A DNA stretch of 64,000 nt from Aquilaria yunnanensis (taxonomy: Eukaryota; Streptophyta; Magnoliopsida; Malvales; Thymelaeaceae): contig CM077599.1 in the NCBI GenBank assembly GCA_039654915.1, positions 74,988,001 through 75,052,000 of the forward strand. The letters run 5' to 3'. Below the pieces are notes generated by a model. It was not told the DNA's origin and searched no databases. It was given only the letters and a program-made list of their open reading frames with translations. The first letter of the stretch is position 1; each line of letters opens with the position of its first letter. Positions 10,510 through 22,400 of this stretch are shown in pieces. The translations under genes were made by a program, and so were the position numbers.

Positions 10510-11908
10510 TCCTCCTTCTTGATGAGAAATGAGGATCTATGGTCAAAATCACATGTTTATAAATATAAAGGAGGCCTAAAGCTAGTCAGGCTCCATCCTT
10601 GTCTAAACTGGACTTTCTTGCCGCTCAAGAACCAAGGAAAAACATATTTCTTCGGCCATGTGAAATAGCTTTCATAATCCAATTATACTTCATTTTCCAA
10701 AACTGAAAACTATCAACTTGGTCAGCCCTTCAAATTTTCTAACTTGATTATTTGATAAGTCACAGACCCAACAGAGAGGAAGCAACCAGAGCTATGGCCT
10801 TGGCTTTCGATGTTACAGGTCCCACTGGATAAAGATGCTAACAGAACAAGGTTTAAGGCTGAGGCTACAGTTGGATAGAGAAGTTAACAGAAGAGGCAGC
10901 CCAGCAGGGGCAACAGTTTTAGCATCTCATGCCCAAAAATTGAAGGTTTCCATTACAAACCTGTTGCTTCATCTCTGCTGCAACCCGCATTTCTCTGACC
11001 AGGTCCCTTTTTTATGCATCATGTTGATTTTGCACTTGATTGGACAAACTTGTAAAACCTTATCCTTTAAAGGGGAAAAAAGAACTTGGCATTATCCTAA
11101 CTGGGATCATTCCATCACCGTCTTAATCTCTCTTAGGGTTTTGAATTAGTATACGTATTCCCTCTAGTTCTTCATCTTGTCCATAACTGCCAACATTAAA
11201 GCAAGAGTTCTTGGAGAATGAAAAGGATGTCAATGAATTGAAGAAGAAAGAAACGGAACTTGTCAATTGCGACATTTTCTCCCTTGTTTGGCGTTGTCTA
11301 GACTCTTATTCAAGTTTTCCATGAAGTTTCTCTTGTATTTTAGCTTCGTATTTATGTTGAGCATGGACTAGATCTCTAAAAGTTTCTAGGGTTTTAACTA
11401 CTTGATTTGGTTAATCTCTGGTTGGTTGATGTTTATTATTCTAAATCTCCTTCTTAATGCTTTGTTTTCCTAATTCTGAGCTTGATTTGGTTTGTTTGTT
11501 ATTGACTGAAAGACCACAATCCACACACATTTTACATTCACTTAATAGTTGGAAGAGTCTATTTTAATTGGAATAAAGCACATAGAATAGATCAAAATTT
11601 TGGGATTTGTTGGTAGACATACCAAAACGTTTCTAAGTGATTGTCACGAATTGAAACATAAGAGTATAAAAAAAAAACCTTCGCAACATTTACTCTTATC
11701 TCAATGGCAAGTATAGGATGTTGATCAACGTAATGGTGGATATATATAGGTGTCAATTCCACAGACTTATAGAGCAAATAATTCCATTAAGTACTAAGGC
11801 ACGGAAATCTCAACTTTACCTCTAGCAAACAGATGATGAAAAGAAGAAACAAGAAGTTAAAAGTTCCAAAAGAGTAGATTTCCTTATTGTTGTAAGTAGA
11901 AAAACTAT
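10510..11908. other. No recognisable gene
   Basis: A weakly protein-like plus-strand frame (10835-11149) and a short Lys/Glu-rich frame around 11200-11270 have no recognisable motif. The sequence at 11600-11830 is AT-rich and resembles common plant intergenic repeats, but no boundary could be fixed. Confidence 0.35.
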
Positions 11909-12279
11909 AAGAGTCAATTCATTTTAATTTAAGCCAACTTAATCTAAAATGACTTATTTTTATTTTTACTTTTTTTTTTTTTTTGCTTAAAAACAATTTC
12001 ATTTGAAAATCAATATTATATAGGTGTAATAATCCATTTGAAACAAAATTTTTATCATTTTATTAAATTTCTATCGATTTTTCTTTTTTATGCCTAAAAA
12101 TAAAAATTCATAAAAAATAATAGTATCATAAAAATTTTACAATAAATGAGTCATTTCAACTAAATAATATTGGGTTTCAAATCAAATTGGTTTCGGGTAA
12201 AAAAAATGTAAATATAAAAATGAGTCATTTTGGATTAAATTGAAAAGTTCAAACAAATTGGCCCTAAGTATTGACTCTT
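11909..12279. mobile_element. Foldback MITE, copy A
   Basis: The sequence is nearly self-complementary. It begins AAGAGTCAAT at about 11909, and its right end read in reverse also begins AAGAGTCAAT at about 12279. Both arms carry AAAATGACTTATTTTTAT-like blocks (or AAAATGACTCATTTTTAT), with AATAATCCATTTGAAA in the middle. Related copies are at 43963-44260, 50321-50637 and 53657-53983. There is no coding capacity. Confidence 0.7.
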
Positions 12280-12284
12280 TTCTT

Positions 12285-13270
12285 GTTGTCGATTTGCAAC
12301 TGCACAAGTCATCAGGTGTTAATATAATGATGAATATTAGAGTACCGTCTCCACAAGGACTAATTGAACAATCAAAACTTAACTAGATTATGCAAAAATC
12401 AATTAGACTGAAAATTGGAATTGAATGATTTGAATTGAATTGATGACAAAATTAAGCTGTAAACAAAAATAAACAAAATAATGATCAAAGTTGACTAGTT
12501 CTAAACTAATGCTTGGAACTAACCTAAGCTCGAACTAATTGATAACCAGAAAAACTAATAAAAATCAATATCATCCTATCTTGTAGCTAAATTTACTAAT
12601 ATCTAATTTCCTCTCTCAAGAATTAACTATCTTAAGCCCGTTTAATTTTAGTGGTAATCTCTTATTTGCCTAATACTAGAGGATTTAACGCTCAATCTTG
12701 TCTATTCAGTTTCCTATATGCTTGGGTCTCTCAATCCTCAAGTCGATCTATCTAATTTTCTCCATATCTTCTAACACAAGTTTCTTCTCCTGAAGATAAA
12801 CTCGTTTCAAGAAATAAATCACTAGCCACAAAGTTGTGTTAATTACAAAAGAAAATTAACAAGAAACAGATGGTGATTAAAGATAAAAATCAAATATGCA
12901 TTAAAACTTCAACAAAATTCTCATATCCCCTAAGAGAGCAAAGGAATATAGCTACTAAACATCATAAAAGAAAGTTTCAAAATAATCATCCAAAATTCTG
13001 AAATTGAAAAGAAATTAAAGAATAAGAAGAAGAAGAATTAATTTTCCACTAAGAAAATTTGATATTCAGGATGAATTTCTTCAATCGCTTATGGTTTATG
13101 TATGGTTCAATGTTATACTTTACTAGTAGATGTTGCTCAATAAAGCTAAACAATTTGTGGTAAGAAAATGATATCGGTTATGTTTTATCATATATAAGAT
13201 AAGAAGTAAATGAAATAATAAAGAATTATTCCATTTTTCACTCATGAAAACAAACCCAAGCAAAAAAAAT
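12285..13270. other. AT-rich stretch, no recognisable gene
   Basis: No coding domain or terminal repeat was found. The left part, with a CAACTGCACAAGTCATC start and CCGTCTCCACAAGGAC, resembles a repeat type common in plant intergenic DNA. I cannot name the family or its limits. Confidence 0.35.
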
Positions 13271-13274
13271 CAAG

Positions 13275-13365
13275 TGGGACTTGAACCCTGTTGTGGATTA
13301 AGTTTGCACACTCATGCCATCCGGAAGTGCATGAAACACTTATACTTAGTGGTGAGGGATATTGT
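13275..13365 (-). mobile_element. Possible tRNA-derived SINE remnant (minus strand)
   Basis: The reverse strand reads GGGTTCAAGTCCC, a good RNA polymerase III B-box, preceded some 45 bases upstream by TGGCATGAGTGTG, a weak A-box. No target duplication was identified, so the call is tentative. Confidence 0.3.
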
Positions 13366-14034
13366 ATCCTCTAGGATATTTTGAATTAATTTTTTCAGTT
13401 ACCAAGTAAATTAAGTTATACTGAAAAGAGCTAAACTAGTGACGTTTAGCTAGTGTTCATCAAGTGGCTTTGTGCCCCTATTTTAGGCTTTTTATGTCGA
13501 TGTGGTACTTTATAATTTTAATATATGTCAATTGCGGTATAATTAATTTATTATATTATGGAAGAAAGTTTGGTTATCCCTGCAAATGATAATTCACCGA
13601 AAGAAGTGATTGCAACAACTCAAACTCTTCCATATCTTCTAGTGAAAATTAATTAAAAATGTTAGCTTTACAGATCTCTTTTCCCGCTTTTAAAGTGCTG
13701 CTCCTTTTTCGAACAGTTTTTCTTTTTGGTGCGTTTATTAGATTCGGTGTAATCCCTAGATCAGTCACTCAAATCAATGGATTTGGACAAATAGGCTGGT
13801 TAAATAATTTCTTGGACAAATATACCATCAAAGTTAACAAGTTAGGAATAGGATGTGTCAGTCGTTGAAATGCTTATGTGGCCTACAAAAACAAAGAATC
13901 GGCAGCCTGGGTCGCTCCCTGCTTCATGCTGTTCCCGTTCTTGCTGAAAAAGAAAACACGAACAAAACCCGAAACAAAAAAAGAAGACGACTTTTGTTAT
14001 TTTCTTCGGCACCTCAACAAATAGAAAGATTGGT

Positions 14035-14143
14035 TCCTACAACTTTGGCTCAATGGTTAAAGCATTGTGGACATTATGTTGTGGACATTATGAGAAGGTT
14101 CAAGATTTGAATCTAACCTCTTTATTCTCTAACAAAAAAAAAA
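14035..14143 (+). mobile_element. tRNA-derived SINE remnant
   Basis: TGGCTCAATGGTTAAAGC at about 14046 matches a pol III A-box. GATTTGAATCT near 14103 is an acceptable B-box about 55 bases later. A short spacer and an A run follow (about 14133-14143). A 14-bp direct repeat (TGTGGACATTATG) separates the boxes. Clear target duplications were not found. Confidence 0.5.
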
Positions 14144-15966
14144 ACCACACAAAGGTAGTTCAATTACTCTTCATGTCTTGAAAAAGCTAGCATTTTTTTT
14201 TCTTATTTAGAATACAAGTATTCCTTTGCTTGTATACTTGTAAGTATGTTTTTAAATATAAGAAAAAAAAACAATTGGAAAGATCAAAGACACCCTTTTA
14301 AAGGTTCTTCAAGAGCTAAATTTCTCAATAAGTCTTCCATTATAGGATACACATATTCAAAACGAACTCCAAGATGTTTGACCGATTCAACAAATGCACA
14401 CAATCATGGGGATGTATGACTAATTTAAGCTCATCGTTGTTTTTTGAAACTTGGTCTTTATGATGCATTTCCTCACTTAAGCATATATTTCTATTATTTC
14501 TATTCAACCTTTTCGTTTAGCTTATATCTTGCTTCTGAGTACTAAAAAAAACCAGTTTTATCAGTTCCAATGCAAACTTGGTGGAGGTTTAGGAGAAGTT
14601 CATACGAAACTTTGATGTGGAGTGTTAGATATGGTGGACCAAAACATCATCTAACATTTTGTAACAACTGATATTCACATATGGAACCAGTTAACGTCTT
14701 TTCTTTGATAAAGATAAAATATTCTTGTTCCATTCAGTGGCATGATTGACAACAATTAAAAAAGTTAAAAATTTTATGTAATTGACTTTTCAAACACCAT
14801 GGTCCACATTCCTTCAACTATGCCATGCGTTGGCACGCTATTTACAGGCAATGCCATGCCCCACGCCTCACCAATGCTCCAATTGAAACCACCACCGCCC
14901 CACCTCCTCCCGCTTCGTCTGAATGAAACCAAAGTAGCTCGCGAGATCGAACCCCTCCCTCATCCCCTGTCGTCCCGTCCACACCCCACGACCACGCCCT
15001 TACTTGCCGGCCGCCCTCCCTGATTCACCGGCGAGGTATCCACTCCGACAGGTCGGTGAGGGGGGCAGACAATTAAAGGGGTGGTGGTGGGGTGTGGACA
15101 GGGCTCGGTAGTGGCAGCAGGAGATGCTCAGGAAGACGGGGAGTGGGGGACTGGCCAGCAGCAGACAGATCTTCAATCTCCCAATGGTTGGTAGGTGGCA
15201 ATTTCGTAAATAGGATAAAGTTCAGAGAGAATTCCGACCAGGTTAAAATGAGTCTTGGTCAAGCCCTACTATAAATTTTTGGCATTCTACAAACGAAAAC
15301 GACTTTCTTGTTGGTTTTCCCATTTCCTTTATACTTTGGAAAATGGTATTGGACAAATTATTTGTACTACAAAAATAATTTTATAAATTTGCATTAACCG
15401 TTATTCGAATAAATTAAATTCTAGTAAAATTCGTATCAATTTTGCATCATATAATTTTCTGTTATATAGATTCATAAATTTATTTTTAGAATAAAAATGT
15501 CTGCCTTCGAGTGTTTTTCTTTACATTCCAATTGCAACTGTTTTGGTTGCCACACGCGTGTCCCATGGGCCAAAGCCGACGATAGGTGTCTAGAATATAA
15601 GTTGTGGAAAATTGATAAAAATATGAGCCTCGTTGGCCGACAATGGAACCTTAACCTAACAACTCCCTTGTTTTGGTATTTGACTTTCTTCCCATGATCC
15701 TTTGTTTGGAAAAGTGCAGTGCTTTTGATTGACCAATGAGCTCATGGATTAGTTGGCAACGAATTTAAAAAGGTTTTATTTAATCAATTTCATTTTCTCT
15801 CAAAAGAAAACGAAAACTAAAGTATGATAGATAGACCAGAGGCAAGACAACTGTCACACCATCACGACTATAAAAAAACGGAAATCAATACGTTTTTTTG
15901 AAGTTAGAAAACAGTAAAATAGTACCTATTAAATGATCCAAATCTAAATAATAGGATTTGCTCCCT
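14144..15966. other. No recognisable gene; GC-rich patch at 14800-15270
   Basis: Short open frames at 14799-15274 lie in an unusually GC-rich island within AT-rich surroundings. They have Pro-rich, low-complexity products and no recognisable domain. The island contains an inverted repeat (14977-14999 against 15078-15099, arms beginning GTCCACACCCCAC). It may be a captured or transposed fragment. The rest, to 15963, is AT-rich with nothing recognised. Confidence 0.4.
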
Positions 15967-15989
15967 CACTCCAAGGGAGATGGTGATTA

Positions 15990-16230
15990 GCAGCTGAAAC
16001 TAACGACTAACTTTCAGTTACTTAACGTATCAGTCGCTAGATGTGGGACATAGCGAAACTAGTGACTGACTAGTAATTGAAATATTTATTTGTCATATTT
16101 CAGTCACTAGTTAGTTGCTAAATTCAAACTTCAGTCGCTAATTAGTCGCATTTTTTTAATATTTTCACATTCAGTCGCTAGTTCCCCTTTAGTCGCAAAT
16201 TCAATCACTAGTTATCATTAAAATTATCCC
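15990..16230. repeat. CACTA left subterminal repeat region
   Basis: Multiple copies of AGTCGCTA / TAGCGACT and CAGTCACTAG variants occur in both orientations. In En/Spm elements such subterminal repeats are the binding sites of the TNPA protein. Confidence 0.8.
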
Positions 16231-16983
16231 CTAACCTCCCCTTCCCCATTTCTTCTTGTTCTTCTTCATCGCTTTCATTTCTACTCCTTTCAACATCTCA
16301 GGCAAATCTTTCCAATAGTGAAGCAATCCATTGCAAACTCAACATGTATAAAGATAACGATTGAGGTAATATGTAATTTAATTAAAGATTATGTTTTAAC
16401 TACTAGTTTTTGTGTTTATATACTCAATATTGTTATGCATATGGTGAACCATAGAATGCCTGTCAATGATTCCTGACCTATTTAGAAATAATATGTATGA
16501 ATAATAGTTGCAATTATACGTAGTTATAGTATATACATAATATTTCTTTGGTCAGGAATCATTGATTGTCCAAGTTGGACAGTTTAGAAATGATAAAATC
16601 TTTTCAGTACTATATAAGTTATCTTAATGGTGGAACAGTTTTGGTCGTATCTAGCTTCGTTCCTCGGAAGCCAAGCTTAAGAATTTTTGTCTCAAGAAAA
16701 ATTTGGTGTTCTGGGGAACTAAGTTGGGATGCTACTGAAATTTTTTCAAACTATATTAAGATAAAATAAAATTTAGAAGTACTGTTTAGATTTTTTATTT
16801 CTAAATAGACTAGGGCCATTCCCTGTAGGAATTTATTAAGTATAAAAAGACATTAATATAGTATCTAGAATTTAATTATGGTTATAGGATTATAATTATA
16901 TATATGTTTTGCATTTATATTAAATATTCGGTGTATACTGTAAATGAAAATATACATATTGTGTTTTTTAGGAAACTAGGGCA

Positions 16984-18524
16984 ATGGCACAAGAAAGGCA
17001 TCAATGGATGTACAAATGAGTAATGAGGGATGGATATATGAATCTAGATTTTATAAATGGTGTAGAAAATTTTATACAAATAGTGTGTAGTAGTTCAAAT
17101 AAACTAATTAAATGTTTATGTCTGCAATGTTGAAACAGACGTTATTGAGATCAAAATGAAGTTGGAATGCATTTATGTCAATATAGATTTGTGGAAAACT
17201 ATTATGTTTGGTACTGTCATGATGAAAGACATGATACTTAAAATCATAATTTCCATGTGGGAGATATTGCAAATGCTTCATCGTCATCAAGGACATTGTC
17301 TGATAGTGATACTGTTTGTGATAATAGATTTGGGTACAGTCATATGGTCATTGATTTGATACATCTGACATTCGAGTATAATAATAGGCTAGAAAGTGAT
17401 GAATACGATAATGAGAATCAAGAGGAAAAGATTGTTGAGGATACTGATAACAATGATGGTATTGTGCATCATTCTGTAGAAATTAATAATCAGTTGTCTA
17501 ATCCAAATGCACAGAAATTTTATAAATTATTGGAGGATGCATAAACACTGTTGTTTGAGGGATGTAAGAAACACACAAAATTGTCAGCAGTTTCGCGGTT
17601 GTTGAACGAAAAGAGTAAACATAATATGAGTGATAACTTCTTTAATGACATGTTATCGCTATTGAAAGAATTTATCTCAGAGGAAAATCAATTGCCAGAG
17701 ATGTTATATGAATCAAAGCAAATGATGAAGGGGTTAGGCTTTCCGTGTGTAAAAATATATGCATGTCCAAAAAATTGTATGTTATTTGATAGTGAGAATT
17801 CAGAATTAAAGTATTGCAGTGTCTGTGGTGAATGTAGATATATAGAAGATACATTGAATAAAGGGAATAAAAAATCAATTGCGAAAAAGGTGCTGCGGCA
17901 TTTACCAATCACAGACTGACTAAAACGTTTATTTATTTCTCGCTGAACAGCTAAACACATGATATGGCATGCAAGTCGCAAACATGATGCACGTTGAAGT
18001 TCAGTAGCTCATCCATGCCAACACAGATGCTTGGCATTATGTAAATTCATCTTTCCTGACTTTGCTGCTAAAATTAGAAATATACATCTTGGACTATACA
18101 CAGATGGGTTTCTACCAAATTCCGCAACGGGTGGAACATATTCTATATGGACTGTGTTTATAGTTGTTTATAACTTACCACTGGAAATGTGTATGATAGA
18201 GGCATACATTTTTTTTTTCATTGTTAATACCAAGGCTAAGATCTCCAGGAAAAAATATTGATGTATTTTTGAGACCTTTAATTTAGGAGTTGAAGACACT
18301 ATGGGTAAAAGGGGTAGAAACGTAGGATGCATATTGATGTGAACATTTTAGAATGAGGGTTTGTCTATTGTGGACAATTAGCGATTTTCCAGCATATGGT
18401 ATGGTGTCAATTTGGTGTACACATGGGAAATTGGCTTGTCCATATTGTATGGAGAACATTAATACATTTCAGTTAAAGTTTGGTAGGAAGCCATGTTGGT
18501 GGGACTGTCATAGAAAGTTTTTTC
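16984..18524 (+). pseudogene. CACTA transposase (TNPD/TNP2-like), 5' portion
   Basis: This is the transposase that would cut and integrate the CACTA element in the nucleus. The ATG at 16984 opens a frame resembling the transposase-associated N-terminal domain (WMYK...GVENFI). A frame-broken stretch follows, and then 17257-17919 encodes the TNP2 N-terminal region: NAQKFYKLLEDA, a stop, FEGCKKHTKLSAVSRLL, and CPKNCMLF with CSVCGECRYI, the Cys pattern of the family. Further on, at 18360-18520, WTISDFPAYGM and GKLACPYCMEN motifs are readable with a frameshift. The gene is then interrupted by the retrotransposon inserted after 18524, and homologous sequence resumes at 29150. At least four stops or shifts break it before the insertion. 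Confidence 0.8.
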
Positions 18525-18529
18525 CAAGT

Positions 18530-19388
18530 TGATAGCTGAAGGGCTTTCGCCTATCCCAGTACGTACTTCCCGCCGAAGTTGTGTTCGGGAAGCCTGGCGT
18601 AGCCCGAAAAGAAGCACTGTCATTGACCTCGGCAGGAGCAAAGTCGAGCACCACGAAGTCAGGACTTCGGCTAATACGCCAGGAAATCCAAAGGTATTGC
18701 CGGCTCCTTCGGGGGACCAAACGGATCGTCTTCGGGACAGAGGCCTAGTCCTTACAAGTAGGAGAGAATCCTCCGAAGGCAGAACCACCGAACTAAAGGA
18801 CTCCCCGAACTACGAGCATAACTCCTGAAGAAGGACATCCATACCAAAGGACGACCTCGCCCAGAGGACTTCGGGAGTACGGCATGAGCATTTAAGGAGC
18901 CTCTGACATGTCGCCCACAGACGTTACATGCCGCCCCAAACGGCGGTCTGACACGCCGACGCCGTCCAAGTCTTGTCACGACCTGTCTCGATTCAAGGCT
19001 CAAGGAGCCTGCCACCGGCTACTTGTCCCCTATGCCCAGAAACTCAGAAAACATCCGACCAAACACGTGTCGTCATCTGAACGGGCTGGGCACTCCTATA
19101 AATAGCAGGGAACAGACCCTGGCAAACGGTTCAACTCCTCCTCCTTGAGAAAACACAAACAGGCAAGGCCACTAAACTTCCTAGTGCTCCCCCTCTTTCA
19201 CCTCTCAGGACATTGACTAAGGCGTCGGAGGCTCCTCCCCGAAAAAACACCCCGAGGACCTCCTAACCCTCTTTTCTGAGTATTTTCAGGCACACTCCCC
19301 TGGGAAATTTGAGCTCCAGACGTTCTCCCCCTCAGGAAGTCCCTCCCGGAGTCACAATGTCTTCCGAAAAATATGCCGCCGTGCATCA
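18530..19388 (+). repeat. 5' LTR of element 1
   Basis: 859 bp, TGATAGCTGAAG to GTGCATCA, matched along its length by 28286-29144. It contains the TATA box at 19097-19105 and many CCGAAG/CTTCGG hexamers. Confidence 0.95.
19097..19105 (+). promoter_or_regulatory. TATA box of the element 1 5' LTR
   Basis: TATAAATAG follows CACTCC, about 290 bp before the LTR end. The same TATAAATA is kept in the 3' LTR at 28853-28860. It is the expected promoter of the genomic RNA. Confidence 0.7.
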
Positions 19389-19390
19389 TT

Positions 19391-19408
19391 TGGCGCCGTT
19401 TGTGGGAA
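19391..19408 (+). promoter_or_regulatory. tRNA primer-binding site of element 1
   Basis: TGGCGCCGTTTGTGGGAA lies two bases after the LTR end. TGGCGCC is complementary to a tRNA 3' end (GGCGCCA) and is the usual start of the site in Tat/Athila elements. The exact primer tRNA is not assigned. Element 2 has the same site with two differences. Confidence 0.85.
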
Positions 19409-19464
19409 GCCACCCTCAGGTCGCCGTCGTTGAGACTCGGCGTTCCAAGGACAACGGACTCCCG

Positions 19465-22400
19465 ATGTCCCCGTCCGCTCCTGAAGTTCAACCGGCTATT
19501 GAGCAAACCATTCCAGGGACTTCTTTGCCGGAGGAGGAGCGTCCTCTTGTCATTACCATGAGTTTTCTACGCGACTTTCAACGGTCTGTTGTGGCTAAAA
19601 TGATGCAACAGATAGACCGAAGGTGGCCACAACCAACTCAGGCCCAAAGGCCTCCCTCACCAGTACGCCCTCGGGAGAAAAGCTCCAAGCCAACCTACCA
19701 TAGTTCGGGAAGTGGGGACCCCCATGAAGAGTCTTTGACAGAAAACATGCCCCTCGGGGCACGAGTTACGGGACAAGCGGGGTCTAAGCGACCTAAAGTC
19801 CCATACCAAAGGAACTCATCACCCGAGGCGAAGTCTCCATCCCCTCGGCGTCGAAGTCACTCCCCAAAGAGGCACAGGCAATCTCCTTGCAACGAAGCCT
19901 ACAAGCACCAGGAGGAAGAGCCTAGCGCCACGCTCCTTTTGGAGAAGATATTGGTGAGGTTGGACAGGGTGGAAAAACAGGTAGCCCATAAGCCCGTCTG
20001 GGCCAGGCTATTTGGGACCTTTTGTGGGGATGAGTCCCCATTCACCCGAGCTGTAGTTGAAGCAGCCATGCCAGGTGACTTCCAAGTACCTCGGCTGGAA
20101 ACGTACGATGGCCGAACTGATCCACAGGCTCATCTGACCAAGTATAGACGCAGCATGATAATGTACGGTGCCGACGACGCCACCTTGTGCAAATGTTTTG
20201 AGGTCACCCTCACAGCACCAGCAACAGCCTGGTACAATTCATTAGCTCTAAGAACCATCACAGAGTTTCAGGAGTTATCTACGGCCTTCACACAACAATT
20301 CATTGGAAGTTGGCCGACGGCGAAGATGCCTGTCCAGATGTTCGACATAGCGCAAAGAAGTGGAGAAACCATCCGCGACTATGTCGAAAGGTTTAACAAA
20401 GAAGCTTTGAGTGTCCCAGACTTTCAGCCCGAAATACGGATCCTTGCGATGACACAGGGCCTTCAGAGGGATTCACAGCTATTTTACGAATTCTCCAAAG
20501 ACCCTCCGGACACACTTGGCGAGTTCTACCGAAGGGCCGAACAGCACATGACGGCCGAAGAGCTGAGAATGGGTGGATCGAAGTCCGATCACAACCGGGC
20601 CGAAGGATCCACCCAGCAAAGCCGATATCCAGCCGAACAGGCAGGACGACCTCGGAGAATGCGGGGAAGGAAACTCCCAACCTTCACACCCCTGAACACC
20701 ACAAGGACCAACATCCTCATGACAATGGAAAGACAGGGGACCCAAATTCAGCGGCCAAGGGCCATGACCGCTGATAACAAAAAGAACATAAAGAAGATCT
20801 GCCAGTTCCACCGCAACCACGGCCACGACACCGAAGACTGCTTCCAACTGAAGAAGTACATAGAGTCACTGATCAAACTGGGTCAACTTCGGCGTTATCT
20901 GCGAATGCCTTCCCCGCAAGGGAAAAAAGAGGAGGAAGGAAAGGTAGATGACGAGGATTACGACTCCGACAGAAGGAGGAACCGAAGTCCAAAGAGGCGT
21001 CCTCCACCTCCGGTAGGGATAATACAAACAATCACGACGGGACTTCCATCCTCGGAAAGAAAGAGGAAGGCTAGAGAAATAGCAGTCATGGAATATCAGA
21101 GTCCAACGAAGAAGCTGGCCCGAAAGGATGGTTCTGCCGTCATATTTCCCCATGACGACCCACTGTTGGTCATGGTAAAGATAGGAAACTGGGACGTAAA
21201 GAGAGTGTTACTTGACGATGGATCAAATGCCGACGTCTTGTTTTCGCATTTGCTGCCGAGCTTGGGCATATCCAGCAGCGACCTCAAGCCTGTCACCTCG
21301 CCTACCTTCGGGGTGGGACCATCCGAGCTACCCGTCCTCAGATGGATCGATCTTCCCCTAATGATGAAAGGGACTTCGGTAGACGGGACTGTTGAGTCAT
21401 TTGCCTCCACAATGACAAGATTCATCGTCATGGATGTCCCTTCGTCATACAACGCCATCCTTGGAAGACAGACACAGGAAAATCTGCACATTCGCCCTAA
21501 TGTGAAATACTTAACTGTCACTTTCACCACCAAGGATGGAGACACGGAAATCTTTATCGATCAGAGCGAAGTAAGGAAGGTGTTCGTTAAGGCACGAAAA
21601 GCTCCAACAAACAACTTCGCACAAACGATGGAGGCAAAGGCACCAAAGAAGGGCGAGGCAAAAGATCCCACGAAGGCGAAAATAGAAGAAGTGGAACTTG
21701 TCCCAGGCCAAAATACCCGAATAGGGAAAAACTTGGCCGAAGGTGACAAGAAAAAACTTGTATCTTTTCTGCTGACAAATAAAGATCTATTTGCCTACTC
21801 GCCGAAAGATATGCCAGGGGTAAACCCTGGCGTAATACAACATAGCCTTAAAGTAAGTCCGGAGGCAAAACCTGTCCGGCAAAAGAAACGGAGCATCTCG
21901 GTCCATAAAAATAACTTTGTCAAAACCGAAGTCCAGCGCTTGTTAGACGCTGGTGTCGTCAGGGAGGTCAAATACCCCGAATGGTTAAGCAATGTGGTAA
22001 TTGCCGAAAAAGAAGGAAGCAGTAAGCTCCGAATGTGCATCGACTTCAGGAACTTGAACGATGCTTGCCCTAAAGACTCATACCCTCTCCCACCGATAGA
22101 CCAATTGGTAGACTCAACTGCCGAATACGGGCTCCTAAGTTTCCTAGACGCCTTCAGTGGGTATCATCAAATAAGGATGGACCCCGAAGATGAGGAGAAA
22201 ACCTCTTTCATCACCAAGGGGGGAACGTACTGTTACGTCAGGATGCCCTTCGGCCTAAAAAATGCAGGAGCCACCTACCAGAGGTTGATGAGCAAGGTCT
22301 TTAGTGATCAAATAGGGAGAAATATGGAAGTCTATGTCGACGACATGATAGTTAAGAGCAAGCTGCCTAGTGACCACATCGCGGATCTAAAGGAAACTTT

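Noticed and set aside
18459..19105. Open frames on both strands of the LTRs (also 28206-28972)
   Set aside because: Present identically in both LTRs; GC-rich non-coding LTR sequence with no protein motif.
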